Source: Plut-88900 sp965116945
Lineage (GTDB): Bacteria > Chloroflexota > Dehalococcoidia > Plut-88900
Reading direction: 5' to 3'
Length of the DNA stretch: 64,000 nt
NCBI GenBank assembly: GCA_965116945.1
Contig: OZ220734.1
Location: 2,356,001 to 2,420,000 of the forward strand
Shown: in pieces, positions 17,162 through 26,201 of the stretch
Numbering within the stretch: the first letter of the stretch is position 1
Layout of the letters: every line of letters begins with the position of its first letter
Notes under the pieces: model-generated
Told to the model about the DNA's origin: nothing
Databases searched by the model: none
Seen by the model: only the letters and a program-made list of their open reading frames with translations
Made by a program: the position numbers and the translations under genes

Positions 17162-19417
17162 TCACCGTCCATTGCGTGGATTCAGAATCGCCCCCTGGGC
17201 CGCGGTCAACTTGGCTATCGGGATGCGGTAGGGGCTACAGCTAACGTAGCTTACACCCGCATCATGGAAGAAGCGGATGGACCGGGGCTCGCCGGCGTGC
17301 TCGCCGCAGACGCCAATTTCCAGGCTGGGTTTTTCTTCCCGGGCCCAACCTATGGCAGTCTCCATGAGCCGCCCCACACCCTTGACATCGACTATCTCGA
17401 ATGGGTTGTCATCCAGGAGGCCGTTGTCCAGGTAGGTTGTTAAGAATTTTTTCTCAGCATCCTCCCGAGAGAACGAGTAGACGGCCTGGGTCAGGTCGTT
17501 GGTGCCGAAAGAGAAGAAACCCGCCTCAGCAGCTAAGGGTGCCGCCCTCATGCAGGCCCGAACAGTCTCCATCATGATGCCGATTCGGAACCCCTTGCCC
17601 TCGATATTGCTCTTCACCCAAAGGAGTTCCTGGAGAGTAATGACCTGTGGGACCATGATCGAGACCCGCGCCCCGGTCTCTGCCTGGGCTTCTGCAATTG
17701 CCTCCACCTGCATGGCATACACCCGAGGCGTGGTCACCGCGAGCCGCACCCCTCTGTGCCCGAGCATCGGGTTAACCTCGTGAAGCTCTTCCAATCTTCG
17801 CAGGAGTTTGGGATCATCGCTTTCCTGGCCGACTGGCAGGAATTCGTGAAGTGGCAAATCCAAGAGACGGATAATGATGGGCGTGTCTCCCAGCGCACGG
17901 AACAGGGTGAGGAAATCGCTCTTTTGAAGGTCCCGAAGGTTCGCGAGAGCCTGCTGTTCCTCAGCCTCGGAATCGCTCAGGATGAAGTCACGGATGGCAT
18001 CGAGGCGCAGTTTGCCGGTGAATTGGCGCTCCGTGCGGCAAAGCCCGATGCCCTCGGCACCATGTTTCTTTGCAAGTGCCACCCCTTCCGCAGTGTCTGC
18101 GTTACCCCAAACTCCGATCTGCTTAGTCCCATCAGCCCAGCTCAGGAGCTTGGCAAGCTCTGGTGTTGCCTCGGCTTCCAGCAGGGCCAACGCGCCCTGG
18201 TAGACACTGCCGCTTGATCCATCCACGGTGATGACGTCTCCCTTGCGTACCACAACATCTCCCACCTTGAACGTCTCATTTTCGAGATCGACTGTAACCT
18301 CTTCCGCTCCACAGACGCACGGCTTACCCATGGCCCGGGTCACGATGGCCGCATGAGATGTCAGTCCACCTCTCGAAGTGAGCACTCCACCTGCAGCAGC
18401 GATGCCCTGGATGTCGTCAGGACTGGTCTCCGGACGCACGAGAATTACACCTCCAGAGGTCTTTGAAACCGACACAGCCTCCAGAGGGTCAAACACTACC
18501 CTGCCGGAAACCGCGCCCGGAGCGGCGTTGAGACCTCGGGCAATAGCTTGATGTCGTTCCGGGAATTGGATGCGGTTGTGCAGTAGTGCCCGGATGTCGT
18601 CGGGAGTGATGCGCAGAAGGGCCTCGTCCCGGGTGAGCAGACCATCTTCCACCATGTCCACCGCGATTTTGACAGCAGCCTCCCCACTTCTTTTCCCCGA
18701 ACGGGTCTGGAGCATGAACAGCTTGCCCGACTCCACGGTGAACTCAACGTCCTGCATATCGTGGAAGTGGTTTTCCAGGCCCCGGGAGAGGTTCTCCAAT
18801 TCTTCATAAACATCCGGCATCTGGTTCTTCAGAGCATCAATGCTCTGCGGAGTCCTGACCCCCGACACCAGGTCTTCACCTTGCGCCACAGGCAGGTACT
18901 CTCCGAAGAGGCCCCGGGCCCCCGTGCTTGGGTTCCGGCTGAACACCACACCAGTGCCGGACTGCTCATCACGGTGCCCCATGACCATGGACTGGACGAC
19001 CGCCGACGTACCGATATCGGCAGAAATGTCGTGAAGGCGCCGGTATTCATTGGCACGGGGGTTGTCCCAGGAGCCAAACACCGTCTTCAAGCAGTCAACC
19101 ATCTGCTCTCGGCTGGAAACGTTCAGCACTGTGTCCATCATGCCGGGCATCGACACCGGCGCCGAGGACCGCACCGAGACCATAAGCCCGTCATCGAAGG
19201 ACCGGCCTAGTGCTTCAGAGAGCCAGGCCAGGGCCTCGTCGATCTCATCCATGGGCAAAGTGTTACTGGAGCGATACTCCTTGAACGCGTCTATGGACAC
19301 CACAAAACCAGGGGGAACGGGCAACCCGAGCTTCGTCATGGTTACGAGGTTGGCTCCCTTGTTCCCCAGCAGGGCCTTGTCCTCGCAGTCGTCGATGAAC
19401 CGGTAAACGTTGGTCAT
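17162..19417 (-). CDS. ppdK: Pyruvate, phosphate dikinase (short form)
   Basis: PPDK interconverts pyruvate, ATP and phosphate with PEP, AMP and pyrophosphate. The order is as expected: an N-terminal ATP-grasp region (GNKGANLVTM, SVRSSAPVSMPGMMDT), the phospho-histidine motif GGLTSHAAIVTRAMGKPC with H355, and a C-terminal PEP/pyruvate barrel ending with GVCGEHAGEP and its catalytic Cys. At 751 residues it is roughly 120 shorter than typical bacterial PPDK, mostly in the N-terminal half. It follows the LarA-type gene by 10 nt, so lactate or related acids may feed gluconeogenesis. With isocitrate lyase at the window end it suggests growth on C2/C3 products. Confidence 0.88.
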   Translation of the reverse strand: MTNVYRFIDDCEDKALLGNKGANLVTMTKLGLPVPPGFVVSIDAFKEYRSSNTLPMDEIDEALAWLSEALGRSFDDGLMVSVRSSAPVSMPGMMDTVLNVSSREQMVDCLKTVFGSWDNPRANEYRRLHDISADIGTSAVVQSMVMGHRDEQSGTGVVFSRNPSTGARGLFGEYLPVAQGEDLVSGVRTPQSIDALKNQMPDVYEELENLSRGLENHFHDMQDVEFTVESGKLFMLQTRSGKRSGEAAVKIAVDMVEDGLLTRDEALLRITPDDIRALLHNRIQFPERHQAIARGLNAAPGAVSGRVVFDPLEAVSVSKTSGGVILVRPETSPDDIQGIAAAGGVLTSRGGLTSHAAIVTRAMGKPCVCGAEEVTVDLENETFKVGDVVVRKGDVITVDGSSGSVYQGALALLEAEATPELAKLLSWADGTKQIGVWGNADTAEGVALAKKHGAEGIGLCRTERQFTGKLRLDAIRDFILSDSEAEEQQALANLRDLQKSDFLTLFRALGDTPIIIRLLDLPLHEFLPVGQESDDPKLLRRLEELHEVNPMLGHRGVRLAVTTPRVYAMQVEAIAEAQAETGARVSIMVPQVITLQELLWVKSNIEGKGFRIGIMMETVRACMRAAPLAAEAGFFSFGTNDLTQAVYSFSREDAEKKFLTTYLDNGLLDDNPFEIVDVKGVGRLMETAIGWAREEKPSLEIGVCGEHAGEPRSIRFFHDAGVSYVSCSPYRIPIAKLTAAQGAILNPRNGR

Positions 19418-19427
19418 AGCTGAGTCC

Positions 19428-20720
19428 TCATACGCCCACTCCGGCCAGGAGGGGTTCGTCTACATAGGCTATTGTCTGGGGCCCCTGGGGCAGTACGCAG
19501 ACCGTTGCCTCAGGGCTATAGGAATCGATAATTTCGTCCAGAGTGGACTGCAGGTCAGAGACCGGCTGGATGTGAGCGGACTGTATCTGGTCTGGGGTGA
19601 GGTAGTTAGACTTGAGGTACACGTTGGCTTTTAGTTGTATTTGGGCCTGAATTTGGACCTGCCACTGGTCCTGACGGGAAAATCCGGGCGCTTCGACCAT
19701 GGACAACAGATCTCCGGGAGAATCGCGGGATGTGAGCAGCGATTTGTAGTCGCCATGTTCGGGGATCCCGTCCCGGCACTCGGCGGCGCAGATTATGGAG
19801 CCACCGGGCTTCACCACCTGCGCTGCGGCTGAAAGACCTTTGACGGCCTGATACAAGTTCAGGTCTAGAGGGTAGCCGCTGTTGGTGGTGATCACCACAT
19901 CAAAGGGCTCGGGTGTGGGGCGCATGGCGACGCGGCGAGCATACAGGCAGGCGTCGGCATGCTCGGCGAAAAGCTCTCCGGCATGTACGCTGGTTATCCG
20001 GTGTCGATCGTCCACGGTAACGTCCATCCCAAAGCTCACCCCCGTCTCCCGAGCAATTCCGCGAATGGCATCGTGCACGGGATTTCCCTCGGTGACGGCC
20101 CACGTGGCGTCGGGGTGGCGGATGAGGGGGGCGGAATGGAGTTTCATTATCGTATCAACACCCGCGAGCCCCGGGGCAACCATCTTCGGACCGCCACTGA
20201 ACCCGGCGAAGAAGTGAGGTTCCACCAGACCCAGGGTTATGCGGAGGTCGGCATCCACCCATCGTCTGTTGAGCAGGACGGGGACACCATCGATTGGTCG
20301 GGCGGCTTGTACCAGGGTGTCGGGGGCGAAAGCGTTGTGACAAACGACGGAATATTCCCTGACAACCTCAGCCCCGAACATCCGCTCAAGCTCTTCAGGG
20401 GAGTTAGACCTGTGGGTGCCCGTGGCAACCAGTATGGTTATCCGGTCTTTGGGAAGGTGGTCCAACTCATTCAGCAACACCGGAAGGATATCGGCGGTGG
20501 GTACGGGGCGGGTCACGTCGCAGACGGAAATTGCGACGGACTGACCCTCGCTGGCGAGTGACCGTAGAGGAGGCGAGTCGATGGGGTTGCGGAGGGCATT
20601 TAGGATGGCGGACTGGGGGTCGGGGATGGGTTGAGGGTAGTCGGGTTCGATGACCGTGGTCCGATCGTCGGGCAGTTCGATGGTTAGCCCTGAGGTACCG
20701 TATGCCAGTTCGACTTGCAC
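19428..20720 (-). CDS. larA: LarA-type nickel-pincer racemase/epimerase
   Basis: The 430-residue protein matches lactate racemase LarA, which uses a nickel-pincer cofactor attached to Lys to racemise 2-hydroxy acids. The key residues are H103 (ATGTHRS), H169 and K179 (EPHFFAGFSGGPKM) and H195 (MKLHSA). Each is exactly five residues before the L. plantarum LarA residues H108, H174, K184 and H200. The cofactor genes larB, larC and larE are not in the window. The start is GTG at 20720 with GGGGAG 7 nt upstream. The substrate may be lactate or another 2-hydroxy acid, since LarA homologues differ in specificity. Confidence 0.88.
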   Translation of the reverse strand: MQVELAYGTSGLTIELPDDRTTVIEPDYPQPIPDPQSAILNALRNPIDSPPLRSLASEGQSVAISVCDVTRPVPTADILPVLLNELDHLPKDRITILVATGTHRSNSPEELERMFGAEVVREYSVVCHNAFAPDTLVQAARPIDGVPVLLNRRWVDADLRITLGLVEPHFFAGFSGGPKMVAPGLAGVDTIMKLHSAPLIRHPDATWAVTEGNPVHDAIRGIARETGVSFGMDVTVDDRHRITSVHAGELFAEHADACLYARRVAMRPTPEPFDVVITTNSGYPLDLNLYQAVKGLSAAAQVVKPGGSIICAAECRDGIPEHGDYKSLLTSRDSPGDLLSMVEAPGFSRQDQWQVQIQAQIQLKANVYLKSNYLTPDQIQSAHIQPVSDLQSTLDEIIDSYSPEATVCVLPQGPQTIAYVDEPLLAGVGV

Positions 20721-20817
20721 TTGAGTCTCCCCTACGTGCCGCGCAAGAAGCGTTGCGTAACCTACATGTTAACACTGCAAGAAAGTCGGTGGGCAGTTTA
20801 TGAGTAGCAGGGGATGT

Positions 20818-22287
20818 TCAGGGATAGAAGAGTCGTTCCGCAGCCCTATTGAGTTCGGGTCGGAAGTCCGGATGGGCAACGTTGATTAGCTCTCGGGCGC
20901 GTTCCCGAATAGACTTGCCGAGGAGTCGAGCGACGCCGTATTCAGTAACTATGGTATCGGCAAAGGTGCGCGGGACTGTTACGACGCTCCGTTCCTCCAT
21001 CTGAGGCACGATGCGCGACACCGCCCCTTCAAGTGCCGTTGACCACAGCAGGGTCAACGCCCGACCCCCATTGGACATGATGGCTCCAAGCTGGAAGTCC
21101 AGTTGTCCGCCCGTGCCGCTAATCTGCCGACCGCCGAACACCGTCTCGGCATTAATTTGACCTGTCAGGTCTACGGACAGTGCGTTGTTAATCGAGATCA
21201 TATTGTCGTGTCGGGCCACGGTCCGCGCGCTCACCACGTAATCGGAAGGGAGAAGTTCTATGGCGGGGTTGTTGTGGGCGAACCGGAGCTCTGCTTCCGT
21301 TGCGCCATGCAGGCACGTGAAGATCGCCTTGTCCCTGTGGATGGTCTTTCGGGCTCCGGTGAAAATGCCTTTCTCTATCAGTGAAAGCGCCCCCGGGGCG
21401 ACCAATTCCGAGTGCCATCCCAGGTCCTTCTTACCATTGAAGGCCCCGAGAAGTGGCAAGTACCCGCCGGGCGTGCCGATACCGGTCTGGAGGGTTGCAC
21501 CATCGGGGACAAGCTCGTCAACGTAGTCGGCGACTTTCTTTGCGATCTCCGGCGGGTCCGTCCATCCCATGCGCGAGGCGAAGGCTCGCACCTGTTTTGG
21601 CGTTAAGGGCACCAACTCGGGGAGGTATCGGGCCTGCTCTTCGGGGCTTATATTGGGGAGTAAGTCCGTAAGGAGGGTGCGCACCTCCGTATCAGAAGAG
21701 GAATCAATGACCTGCCCGACCTCTTCATCCGTAAGGAGTGGGGCAGTGTGTTCCACGAACAGGTCGATGTCCTTGACGTGGATGTAGTTCTGCCCATGGG
21801 TGCGTATCTGGCTCTCGTCGACCTGGGCAATCACCACCTTCGAGAGGCCGGCAAGCCGAGCCTTGTCCCAGGGCGCGTACCCGAAGCTGCAAAATCCGCC
21901 TTCATCCGGGCTCGAAACCAATACAATCAGGACGTCAATGGGCTTGGCGCCACCAAGTGCCTTGATGCTGGGGATTCGGGTCGTATTGAGCAGAGGTGAG
22001 TAGTCGATCAGCCTGTCGTTGTAGGCCTCAATCCCGAGCCCCAGGAACTGCTCGGTCACGATGTGGAAGGAGTCCCCCCAGCCCGGCTGAAGCCAGCCGG
22101 GGTCGAAGACGTGGCTATCGATGCAGACCTTTACATCATGTAGTTCGTCTCGACGGTCGGCGAGAGCCTGCAAGACAACCTGGGGGTGGGGAGGGGCGGG
22201 CACGTAGACCAGATCGCCGGATTTTACCTCCCGTGCGGCCTCCTTCGCTGTAGTCAGACGTGATTCGTAGACTTCTTTCCAAGCCAT
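20818..22287 (-). CDS. Acetyl-CoA hydrolase / family I CoA-transferase (4-hydroxybutyrate CoA-transferase type)
   Basis: This 489-residue protein belongs to the acetyl-CoA hydrolase/transferase family, which moves CoA from acetyl-CoA to a carboxylate through a glutamyl-CoA intermediate. The catalytic Glu is E294 in LGWHSELVAPGAL, followed by the oxyanion segment GGRQISGTGGQLDF. The C-terminal FADTIVTEYGVARLLGKSI is the usual family end. Hydrolase and transferase functions cannot be separated by eye. The ATG at 22287 has no clear Shine-Dalgarno. It is 97 nt upstream of the larA-like gene and may be transcribed with it. Confidence 0.87.
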   Translation of the reverse strand: MAWKEVYESRLTTAKEAAREVKSGDLVYVPAPPHPQVVLQALADRRDELHDVKVCIDSHVFDPGWLQPGWGDSFHIVTEQFLGLGIEAYNDRLIDYSPLLNTTRIPSIKALGGAKPIDVLIVLVSSPDEGGFCSFGYAPWDKARLAGLSKVVIAQVDESQIRTHGQNYIHVKDIDLFVEHTAPLLTDEEVGQVIDSSSDTEVRTLLTDLLPNISPEEQARYLPELVPLTPKQVRAFASRMGWTDPPEIAKKVADYVDELVPDGATLQTGIGTPGGYLPLLGAFNGKKDLGWHSELVAPGALSLIEKGIFTGARKTIHRDKAIFTCLHGATEAELRFAHNNPAIELLPSDYVVSARTVARHDNMISINNALSVDLTGQINAETVFGGRQISGTGGQLDFQLGAIMSNGGRALTLLWSTALEGAVSRIVPQMEERSVVTVPRTFADTIVTEYGVARLLGKSIRERARELINVAHPDFRPELNRAAERLFYP

Positions 22288-22365
22288 GCGAGGGATGATA
22301 AGGGTTGCAGGTTTGGTATGCCAGAGGCACAGGCCATTATGTTACAGTTGCTAAAAGAGGAGTGA

Positions 22366-23451
22366 ATGATGTTTGACGCCAAGCTAATCTCCGCCGACTC
22401 CCACGTGGACGAGCCCCTGTCACTGTGGCAGGAACGCCTCCCCACTCACCTTCGCCACAAGGCCCCACATATCGAAGTGCGGGACGGCAAGCGCCTGATG
22501 ATCCAGGACGGGATGAGACCGAAGAAGATGGCTATGGGGACGGATGAGAAGACCGACGAAGACAAGCTCCGGGAGCAGGGTCGGGTGCAGGGATGGGACG
22601 TGGAGTATCGGCTTAATGCCCAGGACGTAGATGGCGTGGGCGCGGAGGTTGTCTATCCCGGCACCTTCGGACTGGAGATGGCCTGCTCTCCCGATGCGGA
22701 GTTCCAGGCCGAGGTAGCCCGGGTCTACAACGACTGGGCGATGGAGCTATTCGGAGACCGGAGAGACCGTTTCGCAATGGCCGCCCTTATCCCGGTCATC
22801 GACATCCCGTGGGCGTGCGGAGAGATGCGTCGGGTGGCGGGGCTGGACATGGGGTCGTTCTTCCTCCCGAGCGTCGTAGACCCACCCTACAACCGCGCCG
22901 AATACAAACCTGTCTGGGAGACGGTGGAGGAGACGGGCGTGCCCCTCAATTTCCACATCAGCAGCGGCCGAGACCCGAGGGTAGAGCGGGGCCCGGGCGG
23001 CGCCGTCATTAACTACATCATGGGGGCATTGGTCGACGGCATAGAGCTGTTGGTCTACCTCTGCTCATCCGGCGTGCTGATGAACCACCCGAGTATGAAG
23101 TTCGTGATAGTGGAGTCGGGGGCGGGGTGGCTGGCCTGGGAGCTCCACGCCATGGACGAAGCCTACCAGAAGCACCACATGTTCACCCGACCCAAGCTGG
23201 ATATGCTGCCTAGCGAGTATTTCAAGAGGCAGGGATACGTGACCTTCGGCGACGACCCCGTGGCCCTGACCACCCTCGACTATTACGGCGCAGACCGCCT
23301 GCTATGGGGCAACGACTACCCCCACCACGAGGGAACGTGGCCCCACTCACGAGAGGTGGTAGACAAGCAGTTCGCTGGTTTCGGCGAAGAGACTAAGCGG
23401 AAGATAGTGAGGGAGAACGCGGCGGCGCTTTACGGGTTCGGGTCCGACTGA
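22366..23451 (+). CDS. Amidohydrolase-related TIM-barrel hydrolase (amidohydrolase 2 family)
   Basis: The 361-residue protein starts with the metal motif LISADSHVDEP, continues with PLNFHISSGRDP (third His) and ends with LLWGNDYPHHEGTWPHS, where the last Asp ligand lies. The usual GSD is GND here, which keeps the Asp. It is a third member of this family in the window and should act on an organic acid by hydrolysis or decarboxylation. AGAGGAG lies 5-6 nt before ATGATG. It is divergent from the CoA-transferase gene, with 78 nt between the starts. Confidence 0.86.
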   Translation: MMFDAKLISADSHVDEPLSLWQERLPTHLRHKAPHIEVRDGKRLMIQDGMRPKKMAMGTDEKTDEDKLREQGRVQGWDVEYRLNAQDVDGVGAEVVYPGTFGLEMACSPDAEFQAEVARVYNDWAMELFGDRRDRFAMAALIPVIDIPWACGEMRRVAGLDMGSFFLPSVVDPPYNRAEYKPVWETVEETGVPLNFHISSGRDPRVERGPGGAVINYIMGALVDGIELLVYLCSSGVLMNHPSMKFVIVESGAGWLAWELHAMDEAYQKHHMFTRPKLDMLPSEYFKRQGYVTFGDDPVALTTLDYYGADRLLWGNDYPHHEGTWPHSREVVDKQFAGFGEETKRKIVRENAAALYGFGSD

Positions 23452-23459
23452 TCCGTGGG

Positions 23460-24239
23460 CTAAGAGCCTTCTATTGGACCGTCGTGACGCATCCAGTCAG
23501 TCATTGAGCCGTCGTACAGCCTGGGGGAGTAGCCCAGTTTAGACAAGGCCAGGAACCCGAGCGAGGCCCGGGGCCCGGTCCGGCAATAAGCGACTACATC
23601 TCCAGGGCCGGACGCCAATGGTCCGAGCATAGAAGCAAGGTTATCTTCAGAAGTCAGATAAGCGTTGTTTTCACCGACCATTGAGCGCCATTCTAAGTGC
23701 TGAGCGCCAGGAATATGCCCAAGGCTGCCGGTCTTTTCATCCTCACCCGTATATTCGGGCTTGCTCCGAAAATCAATGAGCGACGCTGTATCACTGTTTG
23801 ACAGATCCTCCCACCTGGCCCTGATGCTCTCGTTTACGGAGGGCGAAAACTCTGCGGCGGTCGGGGGAACGGGGCGGTAGTAAACAGCGCCGCCGGATGC
23901 CTTCCAACCCTCGAAGAATGTGTCCATAAGCAGCACTTCGGTGCAACCGAGATACTGGAGAATCCAGGAGAGCATTGCCCCGTTCTGCCCGTCAACCGAG
24001 TCGTAAAGAAGTGGTGTCCGGCCATTGGACAGGCCAGCGTCCGCGGCCCAGCGGGCAAGGTCGCCCGGCTCCATGAGTCGGGCTTGCTCGTCGAAAGCGG
24101 TGTAAACGGGCAGGTTTACCGCTCCCTCCAGGTGCCCCGACATATATTTCATAGGTCGACGCGGATCAAGCAGAACTATGTCGGAGTCCGACATGTGCTC
24201 ACGGACCCATTCAGGAGAAACCCAGGTCACGGGACTCAA
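23460..24239 (-). CDS. Two-domain sulfurtransferase (rhodanese)
   Basis: This 259-residue protein has two rhodanese domains: an inactive N-terminal one (residues about 5-120) and a C-terminal one with the active-site loop CRTGPRAS, whose Cys is C219. It should move sulfane sulfur from thiosulfate or mercaptopyruvate; CRTG-type loops are common in thiosulfate enzymes. The start is TTG at 24239, supported by GAGGTG about 8 nt upstream and by the immediate match to the family N-terminus. A strong hairpin and then the OsmC gene lie upstream on the same strand. Confidence 0.88.
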   Translation of the reverse strand: MSPVTWVSPEWVREHMSDSDIVLLDPRRPMKYMSGHLEGAVNLPVYTAFDEQARLMEPGDLARWAADAGLSNGRTPLLYDSVDGQNGAMLSWILQYLGCTEVLLMDTFFEGWKASGGAVYYRPVPPTAAEFSPSVNESIRARWEDLSNSDTASLIDFRSKPEYTGEDEKTGSLGHIPGAQHLEWRSMVGENNAYLTSEDNLASMLGPLASGPGDVVAYCRTGPRASLGFLALSKLGYSPRLYDGSMTDWMRHDGPIEGS

Positions 24240-24264
24240 TTTGTTGACACCTCGTTAATACTTG

Positions 24265-24305
24265 AGTTGCCGGAGAACGCGTACGGTTCTCCGGCAACTG
24301 TTTTT
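24265..24305 (+). terminator. Strong hairpin with T-tract on the + strand
   Basis: A perfect 14-bp stem (24265-24278 with 24286-24299, AGTTGCCGGAGAAC) has a 7-nt loop and is followed on the + strand by GTTTTT. It is a textbook intrinsic terminator, but both flanking genes run on the - strand, where no T-tract follows. It may stop antisense transcription, or act mainly as a 3' end hairpin for OsmC. Confidence 0.75.
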
Positions 24306-24332
24306 AGCCAGGGGGACGAAAGAAGCGGCTGG

Positions 24333-24854
24333 TTAGACTTTCTCGAATTCAGGCACGATCTCCGTGGCCCGAGCCACCGTGTTCGCAACCGGCGAACCTT
24401 CTACGGCCAGCTTCCAGATTTCGCGGAGGGCAGCCTCGTCGGCGTCCGCAGATACGTAGACTTTGGCATTTATCTTGCCGTAGCCAGGGTTGCCGTCGTC
24501 CAGTCCGGCCCACTTCAGGATGTTGTCGAAGTGGCCTTCCAGGGCGATCTCCAAATCGTTCAGCTTGATGCCCCGCTTGGTTGCGTTCAGCACAAACCCG
24601 ACCATCATGCATCCGCCAACGGCGGAGAGGATGTGCTCGTGCGCCGAGGCCGCGGTGTCGGTGGCGTCCAAGCCCTCGGGCTCGTCCAGTTCCACGGTGT
24701 GGGTCCGGGTGTAGGCCTTGCCCTTGAAGCCCGACTCCCACCTGACGCGGGATCGCCAGGGGCCGCTGACGGCCTTCTTGACCTCAGGGTCCTTCAGGGA
24801 CTCGAGGATATCGTTCAATTTCTCGGGCCTCAGCCCGTTAAGTTCTTCTGCCAT
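24333..24854 (-). CDS. OsmC/Ohr-family protein
   Basis: The 173-residue protein fits the OsmC family of thiol peroxidases that reduce organic hydroperoxides. The first redox Cys is C82 in SAVGGCMMVGF. The second Cys of classical members appears as S154 (VEGSPVANTV), so the usual disulfide cycle is not possible and a partner thiol or another role is likely. It is upstream of the rhodanese on the same strand, a common combination in sulfur and redox handling, but the hairpin between them may separate expression. The ATG start at 24854 is unambiguous. Confidence 0.87.
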   Translation of the reverse strand: MAEELNGLRPEKLNDILESLKDPEVKKAVSGPWRSRVRWESGFKGKAYTRTHTVELDEPEGLDATDTAASAHEHILSAVGGCMMVGFVLNATKRGIKLNDLEIALEGHFDNILKWAGLDDGNPGYGKINAKVYVSADADEAALREIWKLAVEGSPVANTVARATEIVPEFEKV

Positions 24855-24889
24855 CGTTCAATTCCTCCACAGGCAGGCACGGCTGGAAT

Positions 24890-26065
24890 CTAGCCGAACT
24901 CCACCCTCAACTTCTCTGCGGCCGCGGTAATCGACTGTAGCTTCTGGTATGCAATGGGGTCGGTATTCACGTTGCGCTCGGCGAAGGTGCCGAATCCGCA
25001 GTCGGGGTTCAGGTAGATCTGCTCCGGTGCGAAGTAGTCCAAGGCCTCGTGGACCCGATCAATAATCTGGTCGGGACTTTCGATTTCGTCGGTTCTCGGG
25101 TTCGCGACACCCAGGCCGATCTCTTTCTCGTTCTTATACTCCTTGAACACTTCCATCTCACCGGCTCTCGGGGTAGCGTATTCAAGGACAAGCTGGTGGA
25201 TGTCCATGGCCATGAGGTATGGGAGCAGGGGCCCGTAGTTGCCTTTGAGCAGCACGTCTTCCTTCCGACTCCAGTTCCCCCGACACACGTGCACCCCGAA
25301 CCTCACCCCGTCAATCCCCTCGACGGTCTCGTTCATCATCCGCACCGCCGACTCCAACTCGTCCCTCGGGTCTTTGCGGGTGGCCATGGCGGCGCACATG
25401 AAGGTTTCGGCGCTTTCGTCCCCGTATACGACCTGGGAAAGGGTCGGCTCGTCGAACTGTATGAAGTCAACGCCCCGCTCCTTCAGCGTCAACACTTCTT
25501 CCCGCAGGATGTTGATAACGTCCCGGGAAAGCTCTTCCTGGTCCGGATAGGCGATGTCCGAGAGTCCTTCGAACCAGGCCGACTTGGTCAGCAGGTAGGG
25601 TCCCGGGAGGGGGACCTTGGTCTCCCTGTCGGTGTGGTCCATCAGGAAGTCGGCTTCGTCCAGGGCCAGGGACTTGCGCGCCGACAGCCTGTCTATGGCG
25701 ATGGGGCTCTTGATGGCGAAGGCGGGAACGTCCAGAGCCCTCAGGATCTCTTCGAAGGACGCACGGTCCTTCATATAGTCCATCAGGTCGGAGACTTTCA
25801 TCAGCTTCATGCCGTTGAGCTTGTCCACGGCGAAGGAGTAGAAGTTATCCCTGCGCATCTCGCCATCAGAGATTATGTCTACTCCCGCATCTTCCTGGTA
25901 TTTGATTGCAAGCAGTACAGCCTGGTCAGCGATCTCTGCGAACTGTTCTTCGGTGATCTCACCGTTCTGCTTTTTGCGGAGGGCCTGCACGACCCACGGG
26001 GGCCGGGACCAACTCCCAACTACCGAAACTGGGAACAAGGTATCGTTAGGCATAAGCTCTTCCAT
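24890..26065 (-). CDS. MetE C-terminal-like (cobalamin-independent methionine synthase family) protein
   Basis: This 391-residue protein matches only the C-terminal catalytic barrel of MetE (full MetE is about 750 residues). Zinc-site features are seen: IQFDEPTLSQ, the H-x-C pair in HVCRGNWSRKED and a late Cys in LNPDCGFGTF. Stand-alone versions transfer methyl groups between non-folate donors and thiols, or act on unknown substrates. ATG 26065 is used; ATG 26053 is also possible. The gene is divergent from a second copy at 26202, sharing a 136-nt promoter region with a TATAAT at 26104-26109 for this strand. Confidence 0.82.
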   Translation of the reverse strand: MEELMPNDTLFPVSVVGSWSRPPWVVQALRKKQNGEITEEQFAEIADQAVLLAIKYQEDAGVDIISDGEMRRDNFYSFAVDKLNGMKLMKVSDLMDYMKDRASFEEILRALDVPAFAIKSPIAIDRLSARKSLALDEADFLMDHTDRETKVPLPGPYLLTKSAWFEGLSDIAYPDQEELSRDVINILREEVLTLKERGVDFIQFDEPTLSQVVYGDESAETFMCAAMATRKDPRDELESAVRMMNETVEGIDGVRFGVHVCRGNWSRKEDVLLKGNYGPLLPYLMAMDIHQLVLEYATPRAGEMEVFKEYKNEKEIGLGVANPRTDEIESPDQIIDRVHEALDYFAPEQIYLNPDCGFGTFAERNVNTDPIAYQKLQSITAAAEKLRVEFG

Positions 26066-26103
26066 CGCGTATATATGGGGTTTCCGATAAATTGGCCTCA
26101 GAG

Positions 26104-26109
26104 ATTATA
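26104..26109 (-). promoter_or_regulatory. Candidate -10 element for the - strand MetE-like gene
   Basis: The - strand reads TATAAT 39 nt ahead of the 26065 start. On the + strand a TTGATT (26117-26122) and TATCAT (26142-26147) 19 nt apart could serve the divergent paralogue, so the two promoters would nearly overlap. Confidence 0.35.
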
Positions 26110-26201
26110 GCGCATGTTGATTGCGGTGTATGTGTCCGGGGTATCATTGCGTCAAACGGGCCCACCAAGACCAAAATCTTACGACGAAGGCGGCAACAGA
26201 C

